A stretch of 64,000 bases of DNA from Acidobacteriota bacterium (GTDB lineage Bacteria > Acidobacteriota > Blastocatellia > Pyrinomonadales > Pyrinomonadaceae): the NCBI GenBank assembly GCA_018269075.1, contig JAFDVJ010000054.1, forward strand, positions 17,507 to 81,506, written 5' to 3'. The stretch's first letter is position 1. Every line of letters starts with the position of its first letter. This document shows, one piece after another, positions 36,153-45,136 of the stretch. The notes under the pieces were generated by a model that did not search any database, was not told the origin of the DNA, and was given only the letters and a program-made list of their open reading frames with translations. Position numbers and translations under genes: made by a program.

Positions 36153-36293
36153 GCATCCGCCCCGTTACCAAAGGCATCCGCCCCGTTACCACAGACACCC
36201 GCCCCGTTACCATTTGAATCCGCCCCGTCACCACACGCATCCGCCCCGTCACCACACGCATCCGCCCCGTCACCACACGCATCCGCCCCGGCC
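36153..36293. repeat. 21-bp minisatellite (gcatccgccccgttaccac family)
   Basis: Six 21-bp units starting at 36153, 36174, 36195, 36216, 36237 and 36258, with a partial seventh to 36293. The core is ccgccccgt(t/c)acca; the last two complete units are identical. The minus-strand frame would read as a heptapeptide repeat with VVTGRM, but nothing else supports a protein. There are no spacers, so this is not a CRISPR array. Confidence 0.88.
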
Positions 36294-36340
36294 TCGGATA
36301 TTATATTAGTTTACACAAACATTAAAAGGCTTGGTTTTCT

Positions 36341-36513
36341 GCGGCTCGGCCGCCCGATGTGCGGCGACGGCTCCGCCTCGCCGGGACGGCTTCTTACTAA
36401 ACGAGCGAGGCTCGGCCTCGCGCGGCGCGGCTCAAGGCACAGCCTTTCGCCGAAAATTATGAACTGCGCGCCGGAAGGGCGGAACCCGTCCGCACATCGG
36501 GCGGCCGAGCCGC
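36341..36513. repeat. MITE-like element with 24-bp inverted ends
   Basis: gcggctcggccgcccgatgt plus gcgg at 36341-36364 is perfectly complementary to 36490-36513. The 125-base centre is GC-rich with further partial pairing (gaggctcggcctcg) and no supported gene. It could be a non-autonomous mobile element or a structured RNA. Only one copy is in the window. Confidence 0.65.
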
Positions 36514-36605
36514 GAAAAATAAATTCTCAAAGATGGGTCGATACTAACGACTCGGACGTGGGTCGACGAAAGATTTCGAACGGTGCGCCGTTACGGCAAA
36601 AGAAA

Positions 36606-36631
36606 AACGCCGCGTTGCGCAACGCGGCGTT
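36606..36631 (-). terminator. Terminator hairpin for Crp/Fnr gene
   Basis: aacgccgcgttgc and gcaacgcggcgtt form a 26-base perfect palindrome. On the minus strand it is followed by a T-rich tail (tttctttt), so it terminates transcription of the Crp/Fnr gene about 160 bases upstream. Confidence 0.8.
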
Positions 36632-36789
36632 CTCTGTCACCAGAGTTTCATTCTTGAAGTTTAACACAGGAAAATCTTTCCAATGCCGGCTGACTCAAAA
36701 AGAAATTAAATTGACTTCCGACAAATTAACGGCTTTTCTCATCAACTGTAAATTCATTACACAATCCCTTTCGGCCTCCGATCTGTCAC

Positions 36790-37644
36790 TTACATTACAT
36801 TGCCGACACTTTTTGCCGCCGCCGGCAGCCGCGCGTCGATTTCCGAGAAACAGCCGCAGGCCGTCTTTTCGAGCCGGTGGCTGTCGCAGACGATGATCTT
36901 TCCGCGCACGTAGTCGATGATCTTTCGCTCGCGCAGATGCTGGGCGATATGCGTCACGCTCGGACGGTGCACGCCGAGCGCGCGGGCGATCTGTTCCTGC
37001 GTCAGCGGCAGCCGGCTCCCGCCCTTGCGTTCCTGGACCATCAAAAGCCAGCTGCAGAACCGCTGCTCGATCGTGTGATAGCTGTTGCAGACCGCTCTTT
37101 GCGAAACCTGTTTGATATAGCGGCTGATATAGTCGAAAACACCGTCCCGGAGCCGCGGGCTGCGGGCGATCTCCTGCTCGAAGACCTGAAAGCTCAGCTT
37201 ATAAGCGCGGCCCGGCACGAAGATCTGCGTCCAGTTGGACAGTGAACACGCCTTGAGGATCGGCAGAAAGCCGACGACGCCTTCGCGGCCGGTCATCGCG
37301 ATCTCGACGGTCCGCCCGTCTTCGAGAATCTGAAACTCGGAGACGACCGCCGTTTCCGGAAAATAAACGTATTCGATCCGGTCGCCCGGATTGTAAAGAT
37401 ACTCGTTTCCCCTGAAGGTCACGCTTTCCATATACGGCGCGAGCCCGAGCAGAACCTCGTTGAGGCCGGCCGCCAGCAGGCGGTTCTCCGAAACCGGCAG
37501 AAACGCCGTCTTATCGAAAACGCCCGGCTTGAACAAACCGCTCTTTTTGATCTTCTCCCGCGCGCCGACGCCCTGCGGCGGAATATTCCGGGCGCCTCCC
37601 CAATAGTTGTTCTGAAACTCCCCTTGTTCGATAAACCTTCCCAT
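36790..37644 (-). CDS. Crp/Fnr-family transcriptional regulator
   Basis: 284 residues: a sensor beta-roll (about 75-165, YLYNPGDRIEYVYFPETAVV and IAMTGREGVVGFLPIL), a dimer helix and a helix-turn-helix at about 228-255. The helix reads TQEQIARALGVHRPSVTHI, so it lacks the S-R-E-T-V-x-R of CRP, and it should not prefer TGTGA sites. Family members with RPSVT recognition helices and EFQILEDGRTVEI-type beta-rolls are common in Acidobacteria and Proteobacteria, often of unknown ligand. The N-terminal 45 residues are an extra extension. The start has aggag upstream. It is transcribed towards the MtrAB-like operon (convergent). Confidence 0.88.
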   Translation of the reverse strand: MGRFIEQGEFQNNYWGGARNIPPQGVGAREKIKKSGLFKPGVFDKTAFLPVSENRLLAAGLNEVLLGLAPYMESVTFRGNEYLYNPGDRIEYVYFPETAVVSEFQILEDGRTVEIAMTGREGVVGFLPILKACSLSNWTQIFVPGRAYKLSFQVFEQEIARSPRLRDGVFDYISRYIKQVSQRAVCNSYHTIEQRFCSWLLMVQERKGGSRLPLTQEQIARALGVHRPSVTHIAQHLRERKIIDYVRGKIIVCDSHRLEKTACGCFSEIDARLPAAAKSVGNVM

Positions 37645-38449
37645 TTGTTCTCCTATTCGGAAAGCCCTTGCCGGAACAAAAACTAACCGGTGTCTGATAC
37701 GGATTTCGGATTTCGGATTTCGGATTTCGGATTTCTCGAAACGAGCCGGCCCGGCTTTGGCAGCGATTAACGGCGCTGAGAAAGTATTCCCGATGCATAA
37801 TCATTTTTCCAAACCTGTATTAAATTAAGATGTCCGACGATCTTCGCCCCGTTCGGCGAAGGCCTCCGACATCAACGATCCGATCAGATTCGCTCCTTTG
37901 CCGAACCGGCGATCGAAAGTGCGAAAGTTCAAAAATCAATGCCGGCGTCGTCCGTTTTATGTCCGAAAAAAGCGGCTTTCAATTCGTTCTTTTATAGAAA
38001 CCACTGTTCCCAATCAATTGTTGTGCCCCGTCTCTCACGACCGCCCGCGCCGGCCGCCGACGGACCGCCCGAAACCGCCGGCCGCCGATGAACCGGCACT
38101 TCCGCGCGGGCGGCTTACCTCTCTCGAAAATAAGAGTTTAGGCCGGCCGCCGCGCCGCCGTCGCGAGGCCGGAATTTTTTTACCGTTTTTTACGACCGCA
38201 CCGAACGCCGCCGCGAACGCCGGCGAACCAACGGCCCGGCGTTGTATCGAATACAAACAACCGCCCGGCGGCCCGAACGACGGACTGTATCGATTCAGTC
38301 CGTCAGTTTTCGAAAAAAGCCCGAAAACCCGCGAAAATACGGCCTTTTCGATGGAATGCGAATTGCAGAAAGCGGGTTGTTCAATAGTTAGCGACCAGCG
38401 CGGGCGAGCCTTCATCGCCCGCCGGCAGGAATCGATCCGGGGAGAAATT
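37645..38449. other. Gene-free gap between divergent genes
   Basis: 805 bases between the Crp/Fnr gene (left) and the REC-like gene (right). A GGATTTC heptad array lies at about 37701-37735. The region 37800-38100 is unremarkable, and 38040-38300 is GC-rich with an open frame continuing into the REC-like gene but without protein-like composition. No TGTGA-type site was found. Confidence 0.5.
37701..37735. repeat. GGATTTC heptad array, single arm
   Basis: Five ggatttc copies in tandem, about 60 bases upstream of the Crp/Fnr start codon. No complementary arm is visible nearby. Confidence 0.8.
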
Positions 38450-38839
38450 ATGCAGACCAGCAGTTCGACGGTAATTTTGTTGATGAACCGGATGTCGGAA
38501 TCCGAAACGCAGGGCGTCCGGCAATGGTTCGAAGCGAGCCGTTTCGAGGCCCGCGAGGCTTTCGACATCTTTCAGGCGATCGAAGAGATCTCCGATTTTA
38601 CGAATTCGCACCGGCCGGACGTGATCCTGCTGGCGGTCGAGTCGATGACCGAAGATTTTCCGCTGATCAGCCGGATCGCCGGCCTGGCTTCGGACGTGAC
38701 GACGATCCCGCTGATGGTGCTTTCGAAATCGACGAATGAGGTCGGGAACAACGATTATCTCGTCGGCAGCCTCCGCCAGATGGCCGCGAAGCTCGACCAG
38801 ATCTTCCCCGACAGTTTGAATTTTCGGGCCGCCGCGTAA
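38450..38839 (+). CDS. Degenerate receiver-domain-like protein
   Basis: 129 residues that follow the alternating strand/helix pattern of a response-regulator receiver: TVILLMNRMSESETQGVRQW, a middle PDVILLAVESMTEDFPLI where the phospho-Asp would be, and TTIPLMVLSKST with a Ser/Thr and a Lys. The usual Asp pair at the first strand is missing (LLMNRM), and the acceptor position reads A-V-E, so it probably cannot be phosphorylated normally. A ggggagaaatt Shine-Dalgarno fixes the ATG; a much longer in-frame open stretch upstream is not protein-like. It lies 29 bases before the GH43-like gene and may be co-transcribed. Confidence 0.65.
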   Translation: MQTSSSTVILLMNRMSESETQGVRQWFEASRFEAREAFDIFQAIEEISDFTNSHRPDVILLAVESMTEDFPLISRIAGLASDVTTIPLMVLSKSTNEVGNNDYLVGSLRQMAAKLDQIFPDSLNFRAAA

Positions 38840-38868
38840 GCCGCGCCCGCGAATTTCCGGCTTTTCCG

Positions 38869-40821
38869 ATGGATATTTTTTCCGAAACGTATCTCAATCC
38901 GGTTTATCCAAAATCATTCCCCGATCCCTTCGTCCTCAAATTCCGGGGCGAATACTTCGCTTACTGCACGGATTTCGGGCCCGACGGCAGGGTCTTCGGC
39001 GTGCTCCGGTCGCGCAACCTCGTCGACTGGACGGAGATCGGCGGCGCGATGACTCCGCTCGACAGCGGGCCGCCGTTTTACTGGGCGCCGGAAGTGGTTT
39101 ATTCGAACGGTAAATTCTATCTTTACTACAGCGCCGGCAACGAGACGCTGATGGAGCTGCGCGTCGCCGTTTCCGAACGCCCCGACGGCGGCTTCGTCGA
39201 TTCCGGGCGGCGGCTGACCTTCGAGGACTTCGCGATCGACGGCCACGTTTTCGTCGACGACGACGGCCGCAAATATTTTTTCTACGCGACCGATTTTCTC
39301 GATCATTCGCACATCGGCACGGGCACGGTCGTCGACCGGATGACCGATCTCTTCACGCTCGAAGGCCGCCCGCGCCCGGTCACGCGCGCCCGCTACGACT
39401 GGCAGGTCTACGATGCCGCCCGCCAGGAAAAAGGCGGCGTCCGCTGGCACACGGTCGAAGGCCCGTTCATTCTCAAGCGGAAGGGCGTTTACTACGAGAT
39501 GTTCAGCGGCGGCAACTGGCAGAACGTCACTTACGGCGTGAGCTTCGCGACGACCGACGATCTCGACCGCCCGGCCGAATGGGAGCAGTTCTGCGATGGC
39601 GAAAAAACGCTGCCGATCCTCCGGACGCTGCCCGGCAAGGTCGTCGGCCCCGGTCATAATTCGGTCATTCGCGGCCCGAACAACCGCGAGCTTTTCTGCG
39701 TCTATCATCGCTGGACGGAACAGGGCCGCGTGCTCGCGATCGACCGGCTGGAATTCGCGGGCGGCGGGCGAATCTTCATCAACGGCGCGACCACGACGCC
39801 GCAGCCGCGCCCGTACGCCCCGCGGCCGCTCGATTTCTTCGACGATTTTTCCGGCGAAAACTGGGAACGAATCGCGGGCGACTGGACGGTCGCGGACAAC
39901 GAGCTCGTTTCCGGGCCGACGGCCGAGATCGACTGCCGCCGCGAAGCCGGCGCCTTTCTGCTCGAAACCGGCTTTCGGGCGCTCGACGAAACGAACGGCG
40001 GCTTCGGCGTCGCGCTCAAAGACGAAAACGCCGTCGTCTTCCGGCTGTGTTTTTTACCGGGCGAACGGGCGGTTCGCTGCGAATGGACCGAGGACGGGCG
40101 CGAAAGAGCGGAAACGGCGGCTCTCGACGGCGATTTCGATTTTCGCGCCTTTCATCTGCTGCGGCTCGAAGCCGATCACCGGTCGCTGAAAATCCGGCTC
40201 GACGGACGGCTTCTGCGCGAAGCCGCGACCGCCGCCGCGCCGCGCCGCGTTTCCTTTTTTTCCGAAGACTGCCGTGCCGCATTTTCCGGCTTCGCGCTGA
40301 CTCCGGGCTTTGAAAATCTCTTCGAAGCGGACGATCTGACCGCCGCCGGCTGGACGCGCGCCGCGAAAACCGGTTCTTACGAGATCGCGAATCGAAACCT
40401 GATCCTGACGGCCCGGGCCGGAAAAAACGCGGCGCTTCAAAAGGAAGCGGATTTCGAAAATTACGAGCTCGTCTTCAACGTCGCTTTCGTAAAGATCTTC
40501 GACGGCCGTTTCCGGTTCGGCTTTTCCCTGCACGACGGCGAGCGGCGGCCGGCGCACGTGTTCTCGCTCGTCCGGCTGAACGACGTCTGGATGATGGAGG
40601 TCGAAGATCCGGCGAAGATCACGAGCTGCATCCTGCCGGTCGATTTTTCCGTCAAAACGTTTCGTCAGTTCGGTTTCGTCAAGACCGACGGCCGAATGCA
40701 CATCCGGATGGAAACGGAAAAGATCTGCACGGTCGACGCCGTCGAAAAGACCTCGAAGATCGTTTTCTTCGTCGAAAACGCCTCGGCGGCGATCGATATG
40801 ATCCGCGTCACGGCGTTGTAA
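38869..40821 (+). CDS. GH43-like glycoside hydrolase with C-terminal lectin-like domain
   Basis: 650 residues, no signal peptide. Residues about 1-310 fit the five-bladed propeller of family 43 (arabinanase/xylosidase type): a general-base Asp in SFPDPFVLKF, a pKa-modulating Asp in FAIDGHVFVDDDG, and the acid Glu in TVEGPFILKR; also FYWAPEVVYSNGKFYLYYS. Residues about 320-650 form two beta-sandwich segments (DFFDDFSGENWERIAGDW and the end part), which look like concanavalin/laminin-G-type modules. The absence of an export signal suggests an intracellular role or a non-classical route. It leads a plus-strand unit with the GH1-like gene 163 bases later. The substrate is not determined. Confidence 0.85.
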   Translation: MDIFSETYLNPVYPKSFPDPFVLKFRGEYFAYCTDFGPDGRVFGVLRSRNLVDWTEIGGAMTPLDSGPPFYWAPEVVYSNGKFYLYYSAGNETLMELRVAVSERPDGGFVDSGRRLTFEDFAIDGHVFVDDDGRKYFFYATDFLDHSHIGTGTVVDRMTDLFTLEGRPRPVTRARYDWQVYDAARQEKGGVRWHTVEGPFILKRKGVYYEMFSGGNWQNVTYGVSFATTDDLDRPAEWEQFCDGEKTLPILRTLPGKVVGPGHNSVIRGPNNRELFCVYHRWTEQGRVLAIDRLEFAGGGRIFINGATTTPQPRPYAPRPLDFFDDFSGENWERIAGDWTVADNELVSGPTAEIDCRREAGAFLLETGFRALDETNGGFGVALKDENAVVFRLCFLPGERAVRCEWTEDGRERAETAALDGDFDFRAFHLLRLEADHRSLKIRLDGRLLREAATAAAPRRVSFFSEDCRAAFSGFALTPGFENLFEADDLTAAGWTRAAKTGSYEIANRNLILTARAGKNAALQKEADFENYELVFNVAFVKIFDGRFRFGFSLHDGERRPAHVFSLVRLNDVWMMEVEDPAKITSCILPVDFSVKTFRQFGFVKTDGRMHIRMETEKICTVDAVEKTSKIVFFVENASAAIDMIRVTAL

Positions 40822-40984
40822 AACGAGTGCATCTCTCCGCCAGCCTGCTTCGTCATACCTATCGGAATCGTTTTTATCGATTCGCGGTTTGAGAAACGTC
40901 GGGCGTTCGGGATAGGATTGAACTATCGAAAATCCTGCCTGATTTTCCCGACACATACTTGAAATTTAGTGAGGAAGGTTTCCT

Positions 40985-42268
40985 TTGAAAGCGACGGATA
41001 TTTACTGCCCGGCGGCGGAAGATTTTTTATGGGCCGGCGGAATCGAAAACACATTTGTGCCGCAGGCGCGTCCCGGCCATCGGCCTCTCGATGAATACGA
41101 ACTGATGGGTCACTACGAACATTGGCGCGAAGACCTGACGCTCGCCCGCGAGCTCGGCCTGAAAGCGCTCCGCTGGGGCGTGCCGTGGTACAAAGTCGAG
41201 CCCGAACCGAACCGGTTCGACTGGTCGTGGACCGACCGCGTGATTCCCTTTATGGTCGAAGAGGCCAAAATCCGGCCGGTCATCGACCTGATGCATTACG
41301 GCTGCCCGTTCTGGCTCAAGCGCGAGTTCGCGAACCGGGACTACCCGAAGCTGGTCGCCCGCTACGCCGCCGAATTCGCCAGACGCTACAAGGATCTGAT
41401 CGGCTGGTACACGCCGCTCAACGAGCCGATCATCAATTCGCTGATGTGCGGGATGCGCGGGCTCTGGCCGCCGTACCTGAAGGACGAGAAGGGTTATATC
41501 AGAATTATGATCCAGCTCGCCAAGGGCATCGTCCGGACGGTCGACGCGATCAAGGAGATCCAGCCCGAATCGGTGATGGTTCACGTCGAGGCGACCGGTC
41601 TGACCCGCACCGTCCGCGAAGACCTCGCGGCGCTCGCCAACGAGGAAAAAAACCGCGGCTATCTCTGCTACGATCTCGTTTCCGGCCGGCTGACGCACGA
41701 TCACCTGCTCTTTTCGTGGCTCGTCCGCAACGGCGCGTCGCCCGACGATCTCGACGAGCTGCGCCGGAACCGGATCAAGATCGACGTCCTCGGGATGAAC
41801 TTCTACCCGCAATGGTCGACGAAGCTGCTCTATATCGACAAGCGCGGCCGGCTCGCCTTTCGCGAAACCGAACCCGAGGGCGACGGCTTTACCGAGCTCA
41901 TCACCGATTACTACAACCGCTATCGGGTGCCGATTATGATCACCGAAACGAGCGCCGTCGGCAACGAGGAGATCCGCCACAAATGGCTCAAATCGTCGGT
42001 CTCGATGATCAAAAACCTGCGCGAAACCGGCGTTCCGGTGATCGGCTACACGTGGTTCCCGCTTTTTACGATGATTGACTGGCGCTATCGTTTCTCGAAC
42101 GAGCCGCTGGAAAATTTTTATCTGGAGCTGGGACTTTACCGGCTGAACCGCGAGAATCAGGGAAAACGCTGGCTCGAAACGCCGCTCGTCGCGCGGATCA
42201 AAGACTACATTCAAAACCCGCAGGCCGCGATCGGCGACCTCAAGCCGCGCCGCGCGGCGGCGGAGTAA
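40985..42268 (+). CDS. GH1-like (clan A) glycoside hydrolase
   Basis: A 427-residue TIM-barrel enzyme. The two catalytic acids are recognisable: the acid/base Glu in IGWYTPLNEPII and the nucleophile Glu in VPIMITETSAVG. Other barrel strands include LGLKALRWGVPWYKVEPEPN and IDVLGMNFYPQW. It resembles beta-glucosidases of family 1 but is shorter and more divergent; similar proteins are found beside sugar-nucleotide genes. The start is a TTG with gaggaagg nine bases upstream; no ATG fits. Substrate unknown. A related, shorter GH1-like protein is encoded at 45137. Confidence 0.82.
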   Translation: MKATDIYCPAAEDFLWAGGIENTFVPQARPGHRPLDEYELMGHYEHWREDLTLARELGLKALRWGVPWYKVEPEPNRFDWSWTDRVIPFMVEEAKIRPVIDLMHYGCPFWLKREFANRDYPKLVARYAAEFARRYKDLIGWYTPLNEPIINSLMCGMRGLWPPYLKDEKGYIRIMIQLAKGIVRTVDAIKEIQPESVMVHVEATGLTRTVREDLAALANEEKNRGYLCYDLVSGRLTHDHLLFSWLVRNGASPDDLDELRRNRIKIDVLGMNFYPQWSTKLLYIDKRGRLAFRETEPEGDGFTELITDYYNRYRVPIMITETSAVGNEEIRHKWLKSSVSMIKNLRETGVPVIGYTWFPLFTMIDWRYRFSNEPLENFYLELGLYRLNRENQGKRWLETPLVARIKDYIQNPQAAIGDLKPRRAAAE

Positions 42269-42270
42269 AT

Positions 42271-42499
42271 CAGTCGGCGGTCGGCAGTCGGCGGTCGGCA
42301 GTCGGCAGTCATTGGTGTTAAAAGGAGCGTCGAGGATTCGAAACGTTTCGACACCGCTTTCGCGGCGTGGCAGGCAGGGATGCCCGCGCTCCAGTCAGCA
42401 ATTTTCCGGTTTTCCTTTAACCGTCAATCTTTTTAACAGTAATGGTTGGCAGTCGGAGATTTTCCCTGCCGACCGCCAACCGCCGACTGCCGACTGTTT
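42271..42499. repeat. AGTCGGC heptads flanking hairpin-element half copy
   Basis: cagtcgg/cggtcgg heptads at 42271-42310 face complementary cgaccgcc and cgactgcc units at about 42465-42499. Between them lies a reverse-oriented partial copy of the element at 12240-12490: ttaaaagga near 42317, ggcagggatgcccgcgctcc with agtc at 42373-42397, then gcaattttccggttttcctt and ctttttaacagtaatgg. Only one 27-bp arm is complete here. Confidence 0.75.
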
Positions 42500-43705
42500 T
42501 CAACTCAGGTTCGTCGGCAGCGACTTGCCGTTGCCGTTGACGGCCGGCAGGACCGTGAGCGGGAGACGGCGTTTTTCGACGGCCGGCGCTTTGAAGACGG
42601 TCGCTTCCCGGCGCTTCATTCCGACGATCTTGCCGTATTCGGTCAGCGCCTGCGCGACGATCTGATCCATATTGTAGTATTTGTACGTCGCCAGCCGCCC
42701 GACGAAATGAACGTCCGGCCGCGCGTCGGCGAGCGTCTTGTATTTCCCGTAGATCTCGGCGTTTTCCTTGCGCGGGATCGGGTAATACGGATCGCCTTCG
42801 GCCTGCGGGTATTCGTAGACGACGCTCGTTTTCCGGTGTTCCTGCCCGGTCAGATACTTGAATTCCGTGATCCGCGTATAGGCCTGCTCGTTCGGGTAAT
42901 TGACGACCGGCGCGCTCTGAAACCGCTCGGTGTCGTGCGTTTCGTGTCTGAATTCGAGCGACCGGTACGGCAGCTTCCCGTAAACGTAGTCGAAAAACGC
43001 GTCGACCGGCCCGGTGTAGATCATCTCGCGAAAAGGAATCGTGTCGACGATCTCGCGGTAATCGCAGTTGAGCATAACCTTGATGTTCGGGTGATCGAGC
43101 ATCTTCTCGAACATCCGCGTGTAGCCGTGTTTCGGCATCGCCTGATAAGTGTCGGTAAAATAGCGGTCGTCGCGGTTGGTCCGCGTCGGGACGCGCGAAG
43201 TGACGCTCGCGTCGAGCTCTGACGGGTCGAGTCCCCACTGCTTGCGCGTGTAGTTGCGAAAGAACTTTTCGTACAGCTCGCGGCCGACCTTCGAAACGAC
43301 GACGTCCTCCGAAGTCCGGACCTGATCGCACGGCTCGGCGACCTTTTTGAAAAAGTCCTCGACCTCGAACGCCGTCAGGTTCAGCCCGTAGAGCTTGTTG
43401 ATCGTGTCGAGATTGATCGGGATCGGCAGCAGCATCCCGTCGACGCAGGCCAGCACGCGGTGCTGGTATTCGCGCCACTCGGTAAACCGGCCGAGATAAT
43501 CGAAGACCTCGCGCGAGTTCGTGTGAAAAATATGCGGCCCGTATTTATGGATCAGGACGCCCTCGTCGTTGTAGTAATCATAGGCGTTGCCGGCGATATG
43601 CGGCCGCCGGTCGCAGATCAGAACCTTTTTCCCCGAGCCGTTTGCCAATCTTTCCGCCAGCACGCTGCCGGCGAAACCAGCTCCCACAATCAAATAATCA
43701 AACAT
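42500..43705 (-). CDS. glf: UDP-galactopyranose mutase
   Basis: A 401-residue flavoenzyme converting UDP-galactopyranose to UDP-galactofuranose in the cytoplasm. The N-terminal FAD-binding motif is FDYLIVGAGFAGSVLAE and the substrate-binding region has YGPHIFHTN. FFRNYTRKQWG and SRVPTRTNRDDRYFTD contain the conserved uridine- and phosphate-binding residues, and VVYEYPQAEGDPYYPIP and FVGRLATYKYYNMDQ close the fold. The length is slightly above the family norm because of a short tail. Start 43705 has ggggaaac upstream; a nine-residue longer form is less likely. It shares the minus-strand unit with the glycosyltransferase gene 47 bases upstream. Confidence 0.95.
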   Translation of the reverse strand: MFDYLIVGAGFAGSVLAERLANGSGKKVLICDRRPHIAGNAYDYYNDEGVLIHKYGPHIFHTNSREVFDYLGRFTEWREYQHRVLACVDGMLLPIPINLDTINKLYGLNLTAFEVEDFFKKVAEPCDQVRTSEDVVVSKVGRELYEKFFRNYTRKQWGLDPSELDASVTSRVPTRTNRDDRYFTDTYQAMPKHGYTRMFEKMLDHPNIKVMLNCDYREIVDTIPFREMIYTGPVDAFFDYVYGKLPYRSLEFRHETHDTERFQSAPVVNYPNEQAYTRITEFKYLTGQEHRKTSVVYEYPQAEGDPYYPIPRKENAEIYGKYKTLADARPDVHFVGRLATYKYYNMDQIVAQALTEYGKIVGMKRREATVFKAPAVEKRRLPLTVLPAVNGNGKSLPTNLS

Positions 43706-43752
43706 CTTTGTTTCCCCTTGTTCTTGTATCATTTATATATAAAATTTCAGAT

Positions 43753-44928
43753 TCAGGCCGCCTGCGCCGTTCGCGATTTCTCACGCGCGCCGATCGTTTC
43801 GCGGATCAGGCGGTGCATCTCCGACCACGTTTCGTCCCACGACATCGCCGCCAGAAATTCGTCCGCGCGCGCCTGTCGGGCGGCCGCATCGGTGCGGGCG
43901 AAGATTCGTTCGGCCGCCGCGACGAACTCTTCGGCCGTGGCGGCGATCTCGACCAGACCTTGCGTCCCGTAAGGATCGACGACGTCGCGGATCGGCGTCG
44001 AGATCACGGGTTTTCCCGCCGCCAGGTATTCGGGCGTCTTCGTCGGGCTGATGAACCGCGTCGATTCGTTGATCGCGAACGGCATCAGCGCGATGTCCCA
44101 GCCGGAAAGATACGCCGGCAGCTCCCGGTAATCTTTCCCGCCGAGATAATGGATGTTCGCGCGGCGCGGCAGATCTTCCGCGGAGATCTTGACGACCGGG
44201 CCGATCATCACGAACTGCCAGTCGGGCCGCAGATCGGCCATTCCGGCCAGCAGTTCGAGATCCATCCGCTCGTCGATGACGCCGCAGAAACCGAGCTTCG
44301 GATGCGGGATCGAACGCTGATCGGCCGGTTCCTCGCGCGGTTCGCGGGCGGCGGCGAAATGAGCGACGTCGATGCTCGACGGAAACGCGTGGACGTTTTT
44401 ATGCTTGTCTTTTTTCGCTTCGAAGAGGCTCTGCCCGCCGGTGAAGACGAGATCGGCCTTTTCGAGCAGTCTTTTTTCGTTTTCGACGAGTGCGGGCGGC
44501 GCGAATTTGAAGGCCGAAAGCTCGTCCATACAGTCGAAAACGACCGCTTTGCCGTCGAAGTCGGCCGCGAAATCCATCGCCATCGGCGTGTAGAACCAGA
44601 CGATGAAATCGTCGAGCTCTTCCGTTTCGACGACGGTTTCGAGCATTTCCCGCTGAATCGCGGCCGCGTTTTCACGGTCTTCGTGCGCGATGTGCGGGAC
44701 GAGCACGAGCAGATTTTCCTCTTTTTCGACGGCTTTCAGTTCCGTCGGTTCGTCGGTAAAAACCGGTTCTTCGAAAAAGAAGACCCGGCGGCCGTTTTTC
44801 GCGAAACGGCTGAGCAGATGCTGCGGGCGCTGGTAGACGAAATCCCAGCGCAGATGTGAAAGACAGATGACGTCGCGGTAGTCCGAGTGTAAATTATCCT
44901 GAGTTTTCAAATTCGTTTCATTCTGCAT
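43753..44928 (-). CDS. Glycosyltransferase, family 1-like
   Basis: 391 residues with two Rossmann-like halves. The N-terminal part has DVICLSHLRWDFVYQRPQHL, a start typical of a GT1-like group found with UDP-galactopyranose mutase, and VVFDCMDELSAF. The C-terminal half has KLGFCGVIDERMDLELL, the ANIHYLGGKDYRELPAYLSG region and the nucleotide-sugar motif SPTKTPEYLAAGKPVISTP, with a conserved Glu. The ATG at 44928 was chosen over a longer form because ggggaaa lies 10-13 bases upstream. Likely a sugar transferase using UDP-sugars in envelope or exopolysaccharide synthesis; the acceptor is unknown. Confidence 0.88.
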   Translation of the reverse strand: MQNETNLKTQDNLHSDYRDVICLSHLRWDFVYQRPQHLLSRFAKNGRRVFFFEEPVFTDEPTELKAVEKEENLLVLVPHIAHEDRENAAAIQREMLETVVETEELDDFIVWFYTPMAMDFAADFDGKAVVFDCMDELSAFKFAPPALVENEKRLLEKADLVFTGGQSLFEAKKDKHKNVHAFPSSIDVAHFAAAREPREEPADQRSIPHPKLGFCGVIDERMDLELLAGMADLRPDWQFVMIGPVVKISAEDLPRRANIHYLGGKDYRELPAYLSGWDIALMPFAINESTRFISPTKTPEYLAAGKPVISTPIRDVVDPYGTQGLVEIAATAEEFVAAAERIFARTDAAARQARADEFLAAMSWDETWSEMHRLIRETIGAREKSRTAQAA

Positions 44929-45136
44929 TCGATATAAATTTCCCCTTATCTTTTCGATAACTGTTGAGCCTTCAAAAATTAACCTGTGGTTATATTTCAA
45001 GCTTACGAGTTATTAGCGGAGACGTATGTTATCCAGATGACATAATTGCCTTTCGGCTTCCGTTTAAAATAGTGAGTTTGCCCCACGAGCCTTATAAACT
45101 CGCTGAATTCACAGAGTTTTATGGCTTTTGCGAATT

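Larger units (their letters stand above)
35980..36789. other. Gene-free gap with minisatellite and hairpin element
   Basis: About 800 bases without a supported gene. It holds a 21-bp minisatellite (36153-36293), an element with 24-bp inverted ends (36341-36513), a terminator hairpin for the Crp/Fnr gene on the minus strand (36606-36631) and AT-rich sequence up to 36789. Open frames here are repeat translations. Confidence 0.65.

Noticed and set aside
36067-36293. CRISPR array or repeat protein at the 21-bp array
   Set aside because: Repeats are contiguous with no spacers and no cas genes are in the window; the encoded heptapeptide repeat has no ribosome site.
36357-36896. 179-residue open frame over the 24-bp inverted element
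   Set aside because: It crosses the element, a terminator and the end of the Crp/Fnr gene on the other strand; no protein-like section.
36790-37644. This Crp/Fnr protein as the TGTGA-site regulator
   Set aside because: Its recognition helix (HRPSVTHI) lacks the Arg-Glu-x-x-x-Arg pattern that reads TGTGA, whereas the protein at 31094 has it.
37898-38449. N-terminal extension of the REC-like gene
   Set aside because: The 184-codon extension is Arg/Pro-rich and lacks fold features, while the ATG at 38450 has a strong ribosome site.
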